A stretch of 64,000 nt of DNA from Gemmatales bacterium (GTDB lineage: Bacteria > Planctomycetota > Planctomycetia > Gemmatales > Gemmataceae), in the NCBI GenBank assembly GCA_026004675.1, contig BPJP01000004.1, forward strand, positions 434,001-498,000, in the 5' to 3' direction. Positions 46,977-56,638 of this stretch are shown here, one piece after another. Position 1 is the stretch's first letter. Every line of letters begins with the position of its first letter. The position numbers and the translations under genes are program-made. The notes beneath the pieces are model-generated. The model worked only from the letters and a program-made list of their open reading frames with translations, was not told the DNA's origin and did not search any database.

Positions 46977-47146
46977 CTCCTCAGGCCATCTTCCGTATGT
47001 CGAATCGCGGATTTTCATCGAATCGGCAAACGAATCTCCTCTTTGGATCGTTTGTCTATTGGGAGACCGACGGCGTTTTGCGATATACTACGATTAGGAC
47101 TCGATGAGCGCCTGTGCCGTCAGGTGAAACAGCAAAGGAAGTCCGC

Positions 47147-50100
47147 ATGACAACGAACGCATTGTCGAAAACAGCCGACCAGGCTAACCAGGCCGAATTG
47201 CTGGCGGAACGCCAAATCGCCCAAGCGAGACGGCGCATCCGCCTGCTCGACCTGAGCGCCGCCTTTCTCGGGTTTTTCAGCCTGCTTTTCCTTTATGCGC
47301 TGGTGATGGTTCTTCTGGACGGCTGGTTGGAGCTATCGCTGGTTTCGCGCCAGATCGTGTTTGGCTTGTTCGCCTTGGGTGCCGTGGCTTATCTGTTCCG
47401 AGCCGTCGTCTGGCCGCTCGCTCAAACCATCAATCCCTATTTCGCCGCCAGGCAGATCGAGGCCGCGCTACCGGAAGCGAAAAACAGCGTGGTGAACTGG
47501 CTCGATCTGAAAGGGCAGCCGCTTGCTCCAGCTTTCCGACGGGCTTTGTCACAGCGCGCAGCCAAAGACCTTGCCCGTGTGGATCTGGAAGAAGCCATCA
47601 GTGGCAAACGAGCCTTGTGGGCGTTAGCTGTGGCAGGTCTTTTGTTCGTGGTGCTATTTGCCCAGTTTGTCATTGGGGGACGCCAGTTCTTGTCCCTTGT
47701 CCAACGTGCTTTTGTCCCCTTTAGCTCGACAGCCGTTGCGACGCGAACACAACTCATCTTGCTCGAGCCGAAAAATGGCGATGTGTCGATTCCTGTCGGA
47801 CGGGCGGTCTCTTTTCGAGTCAAAGTGGAGGGCCACATCCCTGACCCTGACGACGACGATGCGATTCGCTTGCTTTATCGATACCAAAAAGCTGGACCGT
47901 ATGACGTGCTCAAGTTCGAGCGCGGCCAGTCGCGGCGGGAATGGATCGCATTAATGCCTGCTTTCAAAGTGCGCAACGGGTTCTGTTATCGGGTTGCTGG
48001 TGGCGACGCCGTCACCGACGAATTTCAGGTTCTCGTTCGGGCAACGCCGCTGATTACTTCTTATGAAGTCCTCTACCATTATCGCCCCTATTTGAGATGG
48101 GCGGACCAGAAATCTGAAAACCCCGACTTGAAAGCCATGCGAGGGACCGAAGTGAGCCTCATTGCCCGAGCCAACTGTCCGGTCGCCTCCGGACGACTCG
48201 AGTTCGTCGGCGCTCGCAAGTCCGTCGAAGCAGAGCCGGTGGCCGGCGAGAATAACGCCATGCGCTTTCAATTCGTCATGGATAAAGACGACGAATATCG
48301 CATCTGGTTCACGAGCAAAGATGGCGACCGCAATCGCTATCCCCTCGCCCACAAAATTGAGGTCCTCAATGATTTTGCTCCCAACGTGCAAATCACTGCA
48401 CCACTGCAAGACACGACGCTTCCGGTGAATGGCGTGTTGCAAGTCGAAGGAATGGCAAGCGATGACTTCGGCATTACAGGAATGACATTGCATGTGCAGC
48501 TTTCGGGGAAGGAGCAGATTGCCGAAAAACCTTATCGACAAGGTAAACGGGAGCTTTTCGTACTGCCAGACGGTTCCTATGCCCAGCAGCTCGACTATCG
48601 GGACTATATCGAATTGAGTTCTCTCCGGAGCGGCGGCCAGCCGTTGAAAGCGGGAATGATTCTCGACTGCTGGCTGGAAGCGACCGATGCCTGCGACTAT
48701 CCGCCGCCGGGTCCCAACGTCGGTCGATCGCAGGTCTTTCGCTTGAAGTTGGGCGAGCCTGTTGAAGAAAAAAAACAGCAGGAACTAAAAGAAATCGCTC
48801 GCCGCGAGCAACAGCAGCACGAGACCCAACAAGATCGCATCCTCGATCAGAAGCGGCGCGAGCAGCTTGGTCGGCTGGACCGGCAGCCAACGCCTGAAGA
48901 AAACAAAGTGCGGCAAACATTGGAACAGATTCAAAGAGAACTCGAGCGCCGAAAGAACCAGGAAAAAAGCAAAACAGATCCCGGTCAGCCGACCAAAGGC
49001 GACGCCAAGGACCAGGGGCAAAAGCGGGAGGGAGACACCGTTAAGGCAGGCGAAGCGAAGACATCGCCTCAAAAGGCGGATGATGCGGGCAAGCAAAAGG
49101 GTGAAGGAGACAAGTCGTCGGCTGCGAAAGAAAACCAGGCACAAGCGAAGAATGGCCCAACGAAGAATACGCAGCAAGACCAGCTGATGAAAGGCGCAGC
49201 CAAGCCACAGCCAAATTCCCAAGAGCCGGCCAAGAACCAGCCAGGACAAGCGAAAAACAACGGCCATGGCTCCCAGGACCCCGCTCAAAGCAAAGGTTCC
49301 GGAAAAAACCAGACTCGAAAAGGAGAGAACCAAGGCGCCGCCAAGAACCAACCGGAACCGCACGAAGGGTTTGCCAAGAACCAGGGAAAGAACACAGCCA
49401 AGGAAGACCCTGGTGGATTCAAACCCCAACCCAAGAACCCGGGCGAAAACGGCGCTGGCGAAGAGAAGAAAGGTCAGCCCCCCCAAACACAACGAAATGG
49501 CAAAGGAGGACGCCACGGCCAGGCCCAGGCCGGCCAAGGGAAAGGAAAAGGCAAACCCCAACAGTTTGCAGAGGGCAAAGGCGATACGAAACCGAAACCT
49601 GTTGCCGGTGAACCAGGCGTTGCCAAAGGGGAACGTCCCTCTGGGTCGCAAGGCGATAGCAAAGGGGGAGGCACGAACGATCCGAAGTCCCAACAGGCCG
49701 CATCAAGCAAGTCCGCAACCGGGCAGCCACAGGCGGGCTCGCAAGGACAACAACCGCAGAACCAAACTACGACTGCGGAGTCAAACGGCAACGAAAGCTC
49801 TCCACATTCCGACCGCGATCGCATCAAACGATTGAAAAAGCAATGGCAGGAGGCCGTTGCAGACGAGCGCGAAGCCAAGGAAAAGATGAACAACGCCTCG
49901 ACGGAACAGGAGAAAAAAGAAGCGGCAGAAGCCCTGAAGAAGGCTCAAGCCCGGCAGCGCGATGCCGAAGAAAAATTGGAGCGACTGGAACAGAACGCAG
50001 CCGATCCTCTTGACCGCGAAGCGGCGAGACAAGCTCGCCACGAACAAAAAACCAAGCGTGCTTTCGATGAACTGGCGGGCGCTGACGAACAGGCTCGCCA

Positions 50101-51268
50101 GCGTGCGGAACAGGAATTTCGACAACAGCTGAAAAATCAGCAGGAACAATTTGAAAAACTTCTTCAAAACCTGCAAAGCAATGACCCTGAAACGCGGCAA
50201 AAGGCTCAAAAACAATTGCAAGACGCGATCGAACGAGCTCGCAAGAATCCACCCACCTCCGAACAACTCGAACAGATGCAACGCTTCGCCCGGGAGAATC
50301 TCTCCGGCGAAGAGCGCAAGCGGGTCGAGAAAATACTCAATGACCTCGCCAAGGAAAGTCGTGAACAGACCGAGCGTCTGCGGAAGAAACTGGAAAAGGC
50401 GGCCAGCCAACTCGAACCAGACGCGAAGAAACAGCTTGGCGAGTTGATGGAAGCGCAGTCGGGAGAAAACCAACGCGACGTCAATCAAACGATGAAGCAA
50501 CTCGCCAGCAAAGACGAAAACATCCGCCAGCAGGCGAGGGAAAAACTGCGGCGGCAAATGGCCCAAGATCGTGAACTGCTGAAACGCCTGGCGAAAGACC
50601 TCCAAAGCAATGACGCGAAGACTCGGCAACGAGCGCGCGAAGAACTTGAACGGATGAAGCAGCAGATGCAACAACAAGGAGCGAGGCGCGATGAACTCGG
50701 CAGGCGTGTCAACAAAGCCTGGCAACACCTGAACGAAGACGAAAGGCAGCGTGCTCAGGAAGAAATGAGAAAGCTGCTGGAAAAAGACCGTGAGGAGTTG
50801 GAACGACTGCAAAAAGAAATGCAAAAGCTGAACAAGGATGTTCAACAGGAATTGGCCGGGCTGATGCAGGGGCTGACTGGAGGGGGACATCAGCCATTCG
50901 TGCCGCAAACGGGCAGCGAGGCGGATCCTCGCTTTCAACGATACGGCGGCGATCTTCAACTGGAAAAACTTCCCAAGACGCTGCCACCGGAGATACTGAA
51001 GAAATTCAACATGACGCCGGAAGAATACGCCAGGCTGCGCGAGGCGGTGAAGAAGATGAAGCCGGTCGCGACCCAACCAGACGATCCGGAACAATTGGTC
51101 GATCCGAGTCGTGGTGGAGGCAATCTCGAGAATCTCGGTCCGCAGCGCGTCACCGGCGTCGATGACAAGGGCAAACCTGTTCAGATGACGGGCCGAGGCG
51201 TACCGCCGCCAGAGTTTCGGAAAGCGTTCAAAGAATGGTCGAAACGCATTTCACGCACCAAGGACTAG
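47147..51268 (+). CDS. Giant DUF4175-like membrane protein with low-complexity linker and coiled coil
   Basis: About 1373 residues from the ATG at 47147 (AAGGAAG upstream). There are three membrane helices near residues 36-58, 69-88 and 157-176. An extracytoplasmic beta-rich region with Ig-like segments (LITSYEVLYHYRPYLRWADQ, APNVQITAPLQDTTLPVNGV) follows, similar to the alphaproteobacterial TIGR02302/DUF4175 proteins. About 340 residues of Lys/Gln/Gly/Asn/Pro low complexity come next (roughly 48770-49800), then about 350 residues of Glu/Gln/Arg/Lys-rich coiled coil. The C-terminus is GVPPPEFRKAFKEWSKR. The two long frames on the opposite strand here are by-products of the biased composition. 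Function is unknown; an envelope-spanning or scaffold role is inferred. Confidence 0.85.
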   Translation: MTTNALSKTADQANQAELLAERQIAQARRRIRLLDLSAAFLGFFSLLFLYALVMVLLDGWLELSLVSRQIVFGLFALGAVAYLFRAVVWPLAQTINPYFAARQIEAALPEAKNSVVNWLDLKGQPLAPAFRRALSQRAAKDLARVDLEEAISGKRALWALAVAGLLFVVLFAQFVIGGRQFLSLVQRAFVPFSSTAVATRTQLILLEPKNGDVSIPVGRAVSFRVKVEGHIPDPDDDDAIRLLYRYQKAGPYDVLKFERGQSRREWIALMPAFKVRNGFCYRVAGGDAVTDEFQVLVRATPLITSYEVLYHYRPYLRWADQKSENPDLKAMRGTEVSLIARANCPVASGRLEFVGARKSVEAEPVAGENNAMRFQFVMDKDDEYRIWFTSKDGDRNRYPLAHKIEVLNDFAPNVQITAPLQDTTLPVNGVLQVEGMASDDFGITGMTLHVQLSGKEQIAEKPYRQGKRELFVLPDGSYAQQLDYRDYIELSSLRSGGQPLKAGMILDCWLEATDACDYPPPGPNVGRSQVFRLKLGEPVEEKKQQELKEIARREQQQHETQQDRILDQKRREQLGRLDRQPTPEENKVRQTLEQIQRELERRKNQEKSKTDPGQPTKGDAKDQGQKREGDTVKAGEAKTSPQKADDAGKQKGEGDKSSAAKENQAQAKNGPTKNTQQDQLMKGAAKPQPNSQEPAKNQPGQAKNNGHGSQDPAQSKGSGKNQTRKGENQGAAKNQPEPHEGFAKNQGKNTAKEDPGGFKPQPKNPGENGAGEEKKGQPPQTQRNGKGGRHGQAQAGQGKGKGKPQQFAEGKGDTKPKPVAGEPGVAKGERPSGSQGDSKGGGTNDPKSQQAASSKSATGQPQAGSQGQQPQNQTTTAESNGNESSPHSDRDRIKRLKKQWQEAVADEREAKEKMNNASTEQEKKEAAEALKKAQARQRDAEEKLERLEQNAADPLDREAARQARHEQKTKRAFDELAGADEQARQRAEQEFRQQLKNQQEQFEKLLQNLQSNDPETRQKAQKQLQDAIERARKNPPTSEQLEQMQRFARENLSGEERKRVEKILNDLAKESREQTERLRKKLEKAASQLEPDAKKQLGELMEAQSGENQRDVNQTMKQLASKDENIRQQAREKLRRQMAQDRELLKRLAKDLQSNDAKTRQRAREELERMKQQMQQQGARRDELGRRVNKAWQHLNEDERQRAQEEMRKLLEKDREELERLQKEMQKLNKDVQQELAGLMQGLTGGGHQPFVPQTGSEADPRFQRYGGDLQLEKLPKTLPPEILKKFNMTPEEYARLREAVKKMKPVATQPDDPEQLVDPSRGGGNLENLGPQRVTGVDDKGKPVQMTGRGVPPPEFRKAFKEWSKRISRTKD

Positions 51269-51272
51269 GGCA

Positions 51273-53396
51273 TCAGCGTTTGGCTTTACCCACGACTCGG
51301 AAATCCAAGTGACGTCGTTGCAGGTCGACTCGAACGATCGTGACGCGCACTTTGTCGCCGAGCCGATAGCGGTTCTTGGTTCGCTGGCCAATCAGACTGT
51401 GCGATTGTTCGTCGAAGTAGTAGTAGTCGTCAGTTAAGGTGCTGACGTGGACTCGTCCTTCGATGGGGAGTTCTTCTGCCTGGCCATAGAAGCCGTAATC
51501 GGCGACGCCCGTCACGATGACTTCCATTTCCATGCCGATCTTGTGGCTCAGGTAATCGAGCAATTTGATTTTGATGAGTTCACGTTCTGCCATTTCAGCC
51601 CGACGTTCCATTTTGCTGCAATGCTCGCCGAGGGCGATGAGTTCTTTTTCATCGCTGCCGACTTTGCGTGTGCGCAGCCAACGACCGAGCAAGCGATGAA
51701 CCGTCAGATCGGGATAACGTCGAATGGGTGACGTGAAATGACAATAATTTCGGCTGGCCAGTGCGTAATGTTCCTCTTCTTCAGGGCTATAGACAGCTTG
51801 TTTCAGGCTGCGAAGAAGGGCGAAATGGACGGCATAGACGTCGGGGCGTTGCGCAGCCTGCTCCAGCACGCGTTGCAGAGCGAAGCGATCGGTGTGGAGG
51901 TCGATTTTGTACCCTAACAGGCGAACGAATTCGGCAAAACTCTGAAGTTTCTTTGGATCAGGAGCGGCATGGACGCGGCGCAAGAAGGTTGCCCCCAAGT
52001 CGTGCAAGTGTTCGGCGACGGCTTCGTTGGCTGCCAACATGAACTCTTCAATAATCTGGTGGCTGATGTCATGGTGGACGAAATGAGCGCCTGTCACCTT
52101 TCCCTGTTCGTCGAATTCGAGCTCTGTTTCCGGCAGGTTCAATTCCAGTGCCCCGCGCTTTTTGCGGCGTTGTCGCAGGATCAATGCCAGATCGCGCATG
52201 CGAAAGAGCAGCTTGAAAACGTCTTCGTCGAGGTCAGGAGGTTTCTTGTCCGGTGATGCCAGAATCTCGGAGACTTGTTCATACGTGAATCGCTTGCGCA
52301 CCTTAATGGCTGCGTTTGTGAATCGCGTCTGCGTTCGCTGTCCAGAGGGCGTGAAATCAATAAAGACGCTCTTGGTATAGCGAAGTTTTTGTTCCTGAAG
52401 ACTCGCCAGACCGTTGGAGATCAATTCCGGCAACATGGGGATAACGCGCTGAGGTAAATAAACGCTCGTGCCCCGTTTGCGGGCTTCGCGATCGAGCGCG
52501 CCTCCAGCACGCACGAAGTGGGATACGTCCGCGATGTGAACACCCAGCAACCAATGTTTGGTTCGGCTGTCATGCACCAGTGAAATCGCGTCATCGAAGT
52601 CCCGTGCGTCCGCGGGGTCGATCGTGATGATGGTTTCGCCGGTCAAATCCTCCCGACCTTTTAAGGATTCGTCAAACGCATCGGCGACTGCCCGTGCCTC
52701 GTTCAAGGCGTCCTCAGAAAAGGTGTCGGGTATGCCAAACGCGCGAATGACCGAGATCGTGTCGACACCCGGATCACCATGCCTGCCTAAGACCTCTGTG
52801 ATGACCCCTTCGCCCCGATCTTCAGGCGAAGGAAACCGGAGCATTTCGATGACGACTTTGTCGTCGGGCTTGGCCCCTTTGGCACCTGGGTCGCCGACAT
52901 AGATGCTGTGCTGAAAAACGGAACCATCAACGCGTACGAAGGCATCGCCGTCGCGCTCGAAGTACGTGCCGACGAATTCGCGTGTTGCCCGCTCGATGAC
53001 GCGGACGATGACGCCCGCAGCATTCAGGTCGGCGGAACGCGGTTTGCGCGTGATGCGCACCAGGACCTCGTCGCCGGTCACTGCATCCAAGGTGTGTCTC
53101 TCTTTGATGAAAATCTCACCAGGCGGCTCGCCATCCGCGGGGTGCGGTCTTACGAAGCCAAAGCCACCTGGTGCACGACGGAAGATGCCAATGACGGTCT
53201 CGTGCTGGTCGCGCAGGCGAAGTGTGTGATTTTTGCCTATCTCGATTCGTTCTTGTTTGACGAGCGACCGGATGGCCCGGCGGAACTCGCTATATTCATC
53301 CGCACCGATGCCTAGTTTTCGTGCCAATGCCTTCGGTTTTAACGGTTGATAGGTCTTTTTCGAAAGGGCGGACAAGATTTGATCTTCAAAAGACAT
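51273..53396 (-). CDS. rnr: Ribonuclease R
   Basis: A 707-residue RNB-family 3'-5' exoribonuclease. An N-terminal winged-helix (LSALSKKTYQPLKPKALARK) is followed by cold-shock domains (GIFRRAPGGFGFVRPH), the RNB catalytic domain with ITIDPADARDFDDAISL (Asp cluster), the FTSPIRRYPDLTVHRLLGR motif, and a C-terminal S1 domain (VIVTGVADYGFYGQAEELPI). It degrades structured RNA. It begins 26 bases after the DUF2617 gene on the same strand; its stop faces that of the giant membrane protein. Confidence 0.96.
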   Translation of the reverse strand: MSFEDQILSALSKKTYQPLKPKALARKLGIGADEYSEFRRAIRSLVKQERIEIGKNHTLRLRDQHETVIGIFRRAPGGFGFVRPHPADGEPPGEIFIKERHTLDAVTGDEVLVRITRKPRSADLNAAGVIVRVIERATREFVGTYFERDGDAFVRVDGSVFQHSIYVGDPGAKGAKPDDKVVIEMLRFPSPEDRGEGVITEVLGRHGDPGVDTISVIRAFGIPDTFSEDALNEARAVADAFDESLKGREDLTGETIITIDPADARDFDDAISLVHDSRTKHWLLGVHIADVSHFVRAGGALDREARKRGTSVYLPQRVIPMLPELISNGLASLQEQKLRYTKSVFIDFTPSGQRTQTRFTNAAIKVRKRFTYEQVSEILASPDKKPPDLDEDVFKLLFRMRDLALILRQRRKKRGALELNLPETELEFDEQGKVTGAHFVHHDISHQIIEEFMLAANEAVAEHLHDLGATFLRRVHAAPDPKKLQSFAEFVRLLGYKIDLHTDRFALQRVLEQAAQRPDVYAVHFALLRSLKQAVYSPEEEEHYALASRNYCHFTSPIRRYPDLTVHRLLGRWLRTRKVGSDEKELIALGEHCSKMERRAEMAERELIKIKLLDYLSHKIGMEMEVIVTGVADYGFYGQAEELPIEGRVHVSTLTDDYYYFDEQSHSLIGQRTKNRYRLGDKVRVTIVRVDLQRRHLDFRVVGKAKR

Positions 53397-53422
53397 AGGC
53401 GGTTGGTCAAGCTAAGGGTCGG

Positions 53423-53974
53423 TCAACTGGTGTGGGTCATTTCTATCAGCGACTGTGTTTTAATGACCGTAAATTCGTCCGGGAAGGTATGGAACGAAGT
53501 CAAAAACAGGCAGCCCGGTCGCGCTTCCACAGACACGAAGCCGAGCGGTGCCAGGGCTAAGCGGTGATGAGGACAAAAGTTGTGCAACATACCTCGTTTC
53601 GCCCCGTCTTCCAGGATTTCATCGTGGACGTGCAGAAAGATTTCCGGCGGCAGCGTTTCGACCTGAAAACTCGTCTGATAGTGAACATTCTCGGAACAGA
53701 CCAGAGAGTATTGGTGCTCGCCACGCAGGCGGCAATCGAAAAGCAGACGGCGCTGCGGCAAGGGTTCGTCCGCTGTGGTCACTTCCGTGAGATGGACCTT
53801 CCCATTATCCCAGCTGATGGCATGTCCGGTTCGGGTAATGCGAGCCACCACCTCGTACGAACCGTGCCGGACCCGGCGTTCCGCGACGATGTCGAAGAAC
53901 TCCGGATGGACGGGTCGTCCAAACAACTGGAAGACCAAATCGCGCACCTGCGGTCGTAAGACTGGAGCACCCAT
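53423..53974 (-). CDS. DUF2617 protein
   Basis: A 183-residue protein, beta-rich and cytoplasmic, with no membrane helix. The C-terminal PGCLFLTSFHTFPDEFTVIK, followed by TQSLIE, matches DUF2617, a family I know mainly from planctomycetes and actinobacteria. It is upstream of rnr with 26 bases between them, so it is likely cotranscribed. The function is unknown. Confidence 0.75.
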   Translation of the reverse strand: MGAPVLRPQVRDLVFQLFGRPVHPEFFDIVAERRVRHGSYEVVARITRTGHAISWDNGKVHLTEVTTADEPLPQRRLLFDCRLRGEHQYSLVCSENVHYQTSFQVETLPPEIFLHVHDEILEDGAKRGMLHNFCPHHRLALAPLGFVSVEARPGCLFLTSFHTFPDEFTVIKTQSLIEMTHTS

Positions 53975-54221
53975 GATCCGATCCGACAGAATTGCCGAAA
54001 ACCAAGTTACCTCGGATGATAGAATTATAGCAAAAAGCCACTGTTCTGGTTGGCCAAAACAACGCAGGCGGTATTTACCGTAAACGTTTGGAAAAAAAAA
54101 GAGGGGAGAACAGAGTTCTCCCCTTGCCCCAGTATCTTGAGAAACGCGTTTCTAGCCGAACCGAACCGTATGTTTGGCTCCAGGCGTACAAGCGGTCCGG
54201 TCGAGGACGCGATGGTCGACG

Positions 54222-54821
54222 TTACCGCGAGGCGACGCTGGTCGGAATTTCCAGATCAACCCGGACTTGTTCGCCAGCGCGAACCTTGACCTGTTTGCTT
54301 ACGCTAACCGGTTTGCCATCGCGAGTGACCTTGGCGGTCAACGTGTAATAGAAATCGCGGTTCGGCTCGAGAGTCGGGGAGACAAACGAGCGAAGATTGG
54401 AAGTCGATTTGGTAACGAAGTCGTCGATCGTCAACTGGGCGTCCGCCGGCAGGCTAACGATAATGGTAGCCGGAGCGGGCAAAGCGCTCTTTTCCTCCGG
54501 TGGCTTCTTGATTTTTTCTTTTTTGCCTTCGGGCATCTTCAGCTTTTCGGGCGCGGCAGCCTTCGTGCCGTGGCAGCTGACCGAGCCGTGGCAGCTAGTG
54601 TAGCAACCATGGCAGCTGCTGTAGCAGCCGTGGCAACCATGGCAGCCATGGCAACGCCGCCAGCCGAACAGTCGACGACGACCGTGGCAACTGCTGTAGC
54701 AGCCGTGGCAGGCACTTGCACAGCCGTGACAACGGCTTGTGCAGCCGTGGCAACGTTTAAAGAAAAAGGCTGGATTTTCGGCGCCAGTCGTCAGCGCCAT
54801 CATCATTACAACACTGTACAT
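54222..54821 (-). CDS. TIGR03000-domain protein with CHGC repeats
   Basis: About 199 residues from the ATG at 54821, preceded by AGGAGG at 8 bases. A signal-like start (MYSVVMMMALTTGAENPAFF) leads into a Cys/His-rich stretch of about 60 residues with repeated CHGC and CHG units (CHGCTSRCHGC, CHGCHGCHGCYSSCHGC). A Lys/Pro-rich linker follows, then a TIGR03000 domain (ATIIVSLPADAQLTIDDF, YYTLTAKVTRDGKPVSVSKQ). TIGR03000 is a planctomycete-specific small beta-domain. The Cys-rich part may bind metal or form disulphides. The repeats have two intervening residues but almost never give CxxCH. Confidence 0.8.
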   Translation of the reverse strand: MYSVVMMMALTTGAENPAFFFKRCHGCTSRCHGCASACHGCYSSCHGRRRLFGWRRCHGCHGCHGCYSSCHGCYTSCHGSVSCHGTKAAAPEKLKMPEGKKEKIKKPPEEKSALPAPATIIVSLPADAQLTIDDFVTKSTSNLRSFVSPTLEPNRDFYYTLTAKVTRDGKPVSVSKQVKVRAGEQVRVDLEIPTSVASR

Positions 54822-55060
54822 CTGCAAAACCTCCTGCAAACCTTGAAAACAAATTGGAGCCAACCCACGCGGTTTGGGCAAACAGCCCGGAGCCTTTTGG
54901 AAAGATAGTGAATTTGCAAAAAATCGCCAAGTGAGGTGAATGGTAAATTTGGATAAACTTTGAGTCAACGAAAAACTGCGATAAATAAGAAGACTTGGTC
55001 GATTTCGGTATCGTTTCGGGCAGTTTTGACGATCGTAGCGATTTTGCCGGGAGTCTGCCT

Positions 55061-55876
55061 ATGCATTGTTTTCGCTCTAACTTGTTATTTACCAGCAAGT
55101 TGCAAGACCCAACTCTTGCTCTTGTGCATATCTCGCTCCTTGGCGGTCCACTTGATGAACTTCAACTGGAAGGTCAACTGGCCGGGCCAAAATGTCGTTT
55201 TTCGAAAACGGTGGAAGTGCCGTATGCTCTCTCTCGTGCCCCCAAATCCGTCGGCTCTTGGCCGGCGTGGCGAATCTTTGTCCCCGAACCCTGCTTGTGG
55301 GAGCCATCCAGTCCGTTTCTCTATCAGGGGCGATTCGTGTTGCGTCGGCAGACGGAAGTGCTTGCCGAAGTGCAAACACGGATTGGCTTTAAATCCATCG
55401 CCATGAGTGGAGAAGGCATCCGTTTGAATGGAGAGGTTTTGCGTTTACGAGCCAAGCGTATCGAGTGTTTAACGGAAAAGAGTGCTCAAAATCTTCGCGA
55501 GCTGGGCTATAACACGGTGATCGCTTCTTCGGGGCAGGACATTGCAAGGATCTACGATACTGCCGATGAGTTCGGCTTTCTCGTTTTGGCTCTAGTCGAT
55601 GCATCGAATGCCGAGGAAATGCATCAAATTAAAAGTCACGCTAGCTGTTTGGGTTGGATCGTCAAGTGTGAAGACTTTGCGAATCTGCCGGCGGTAGTCA
55701 CAAACGACAGAGAAGTGCTTCTAGGCGTGCAACTTTCTTCCGAGGCTGACGTGGCTGTTCCCCATTCGGCACAATTTGTTTTCCGTGTTGGGGCACGGCC
55801 AACGTTCGAGCGGGTTGTCGTTGCCGAAGGAAGGAAGTCGAGAGAAGTGGTGTTGCTTGGGGAAGCCGATTCATGA
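55061..55876 (+). CDS. GH2-like beta-sandwich/TIM-barrel fragment, probably non-catalytic
   Basis: About 271 residues (start uncertain; TTG at 54995 is an alternative). PEPCLWEPSSPFLYQGRF, then TRIGFKSIAMSGEGIRLNGE and VLRLRAKRIECL, follow the junction of the Ig-like and TIM-barrel domains of family 2 glycoside hydrolases. There the usual text is LWSPxxPxLY ... GFRxI ... LNGxxxxLRGxxRHE. The sugar-binding domain is missing, and the barrel stops early, before the catalytic Glu residues. It is translationally coupled (ATGA) to pxpB. It is either a degenerate paralogue turned to another role or a decayed enzyme. Confidence 0.55.
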   Translation: MHCFRSNLLFTSKLQDPTLALVHISLLGGPLDELQLEGQLAGPKCRFSKTVEVPYALSRAPKSVGSWPAWRIFVPEPCLWEPSSPFLYQGRFVLRRQTEVLAEVQTRIGFKSIAMSGEGIRLNGEVLRLRAKRIECLTEKSAQNLRELGYNTVIASSGQDIARIYDTADEFGFLVLALVDASNAEEMHQIKSHASCLGWIVKCEDFANLPAVVTNDREVLLGVQLSSEADVAVPHSAQFVFRVGARPTFERVVVAEGRKSREVVLLGEADS

Positions 55877-56523
55877 GAGCATGCGTGCCTTTGGGCGACC
55901 AGGGCGCTCTTTGTTACTTTGCCACGGAGGAGGAGGCACTTCGCTTCGCGAAAGAAGTGCGCGGCTTGTCGCTGGAGTGGGTCATCGACGTGGTGTCTTC
56001 GTATTTTACCGTGGCAGTGTTTTGCGACGCGTTTGATTTTGAAGAATTGTCGCATCGGTTGCGGCAAATCGAAGGCGAGCAGACCGTCCCAGCGAGCCTT
56101 GGCCGTCGATATGTGATTCCGTGCTGCTACGAGCGGGGACTCGATCTGGACCGGGTTGCTGCGTTTACGTGTCAAAGCCGCGATGACGTGATCAAGCTCC
56201 ACCAGCAAACGGAATACGTTGTGTATGCAATCGGTTTTTGTCCTGGTTTTCCGTATTTAGGCTATTTGCCACCGGAGCTTGTCGGCGTACCGCGACTGGA
56301 CTCGCCTCGCTTCCGCGTGGAAGCGGGCAGCGTCGGCCTGACGGGCAAACAGACCGGAATCTATACGTTGCCTCGACCGGGAGGCTGGAACATCATCGGA
56401 CAAACGCCGCTCGAATTGGTGAACATTGCAGACGCCTACTTTCCATTGAAACCGGGAGACTTGGTTTGCTTTCGCAGGATCGATGATAAGGAATTCGATA
56501 GACTCAAAGGAGAGAGGCTGTAG
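55873..56523 (+). CDS. pxpB: 5-oxoprolinase subunit PxpB (KipI/allophanate hydrolase subunit 1 family)
   Basis: A 216-residue protein of the AHS1/KipI family. LGDQGALCYFATEEEALRFA comes first, with IPCCYERGLDLDRVA as a central segment. The C-terminal cyclophilin-like part has YVVYAIGFCPGFPYLGYLP, VEAGSVGLTGKQTGIYTLP and PGGWNIIGQTPLELVN. PxpB normally works with PxpC and PxpA to cleave 5-oxoproline. Neither partner is present in this window, so the reaction here is uncertain. It overlaps the GH2-like gene by four bases. Confidence 0.85.
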   Translation: MRACVPLGDQGALCYFATEEEALRFAKEVRGLSLEWVIDVVSSYFTVAVFCDAFDFEELSHRLRQIEGEQTVPASLGRRYVIPCCYERGLDLDRVAAFTCQSRDDVIKLHQQTEYVVYAIGFCPGFPYLGYLPPELVGVPRLDSPRFRVEAGSVGLTGKQTGIYTLPRPGGWNIIGQTPLELVNIADAYFPLKPGDLVCFRRIDDKEFDRLKGERL

Positions 56524-56638
56524 CCGAGATCGCTTATCGCGGTTGCATGCGGGGAAGAATCCGGTCGGCATCGTACAATAATCGTGGGTGGCCGAGATGC
56601 AATAGGCGGGTCAGATCGCTGGAGATGAACACAAGTTG

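Noticed and set aside
48785-51094. Two long open frames (302 and 437 residues) on the - strand
   Set aside because: They lie opposite the Lys/Gln/Glu-rich part of the giant membrane protein. Their Leu/Phe/Val-rich products are what the complement of AAG/CAG/GAA codons gives, and no start signal or motif is present.
54450-54780. CHGC repeats as a multihaem cytochrome
   Set aside because: Haem c attachment needs CxxCH. Here the His follows the first Cys (CHGC), and CxxCH is practically absent.
54960-55406. Open frame with hydrophobic stretch upstream of the GH2-like gene
   Set aside because: It looks like a membrane segment, but joining it to the GH2-like frame would need a missing base, opposite to every other break seen, and no signal supports its TTG start.
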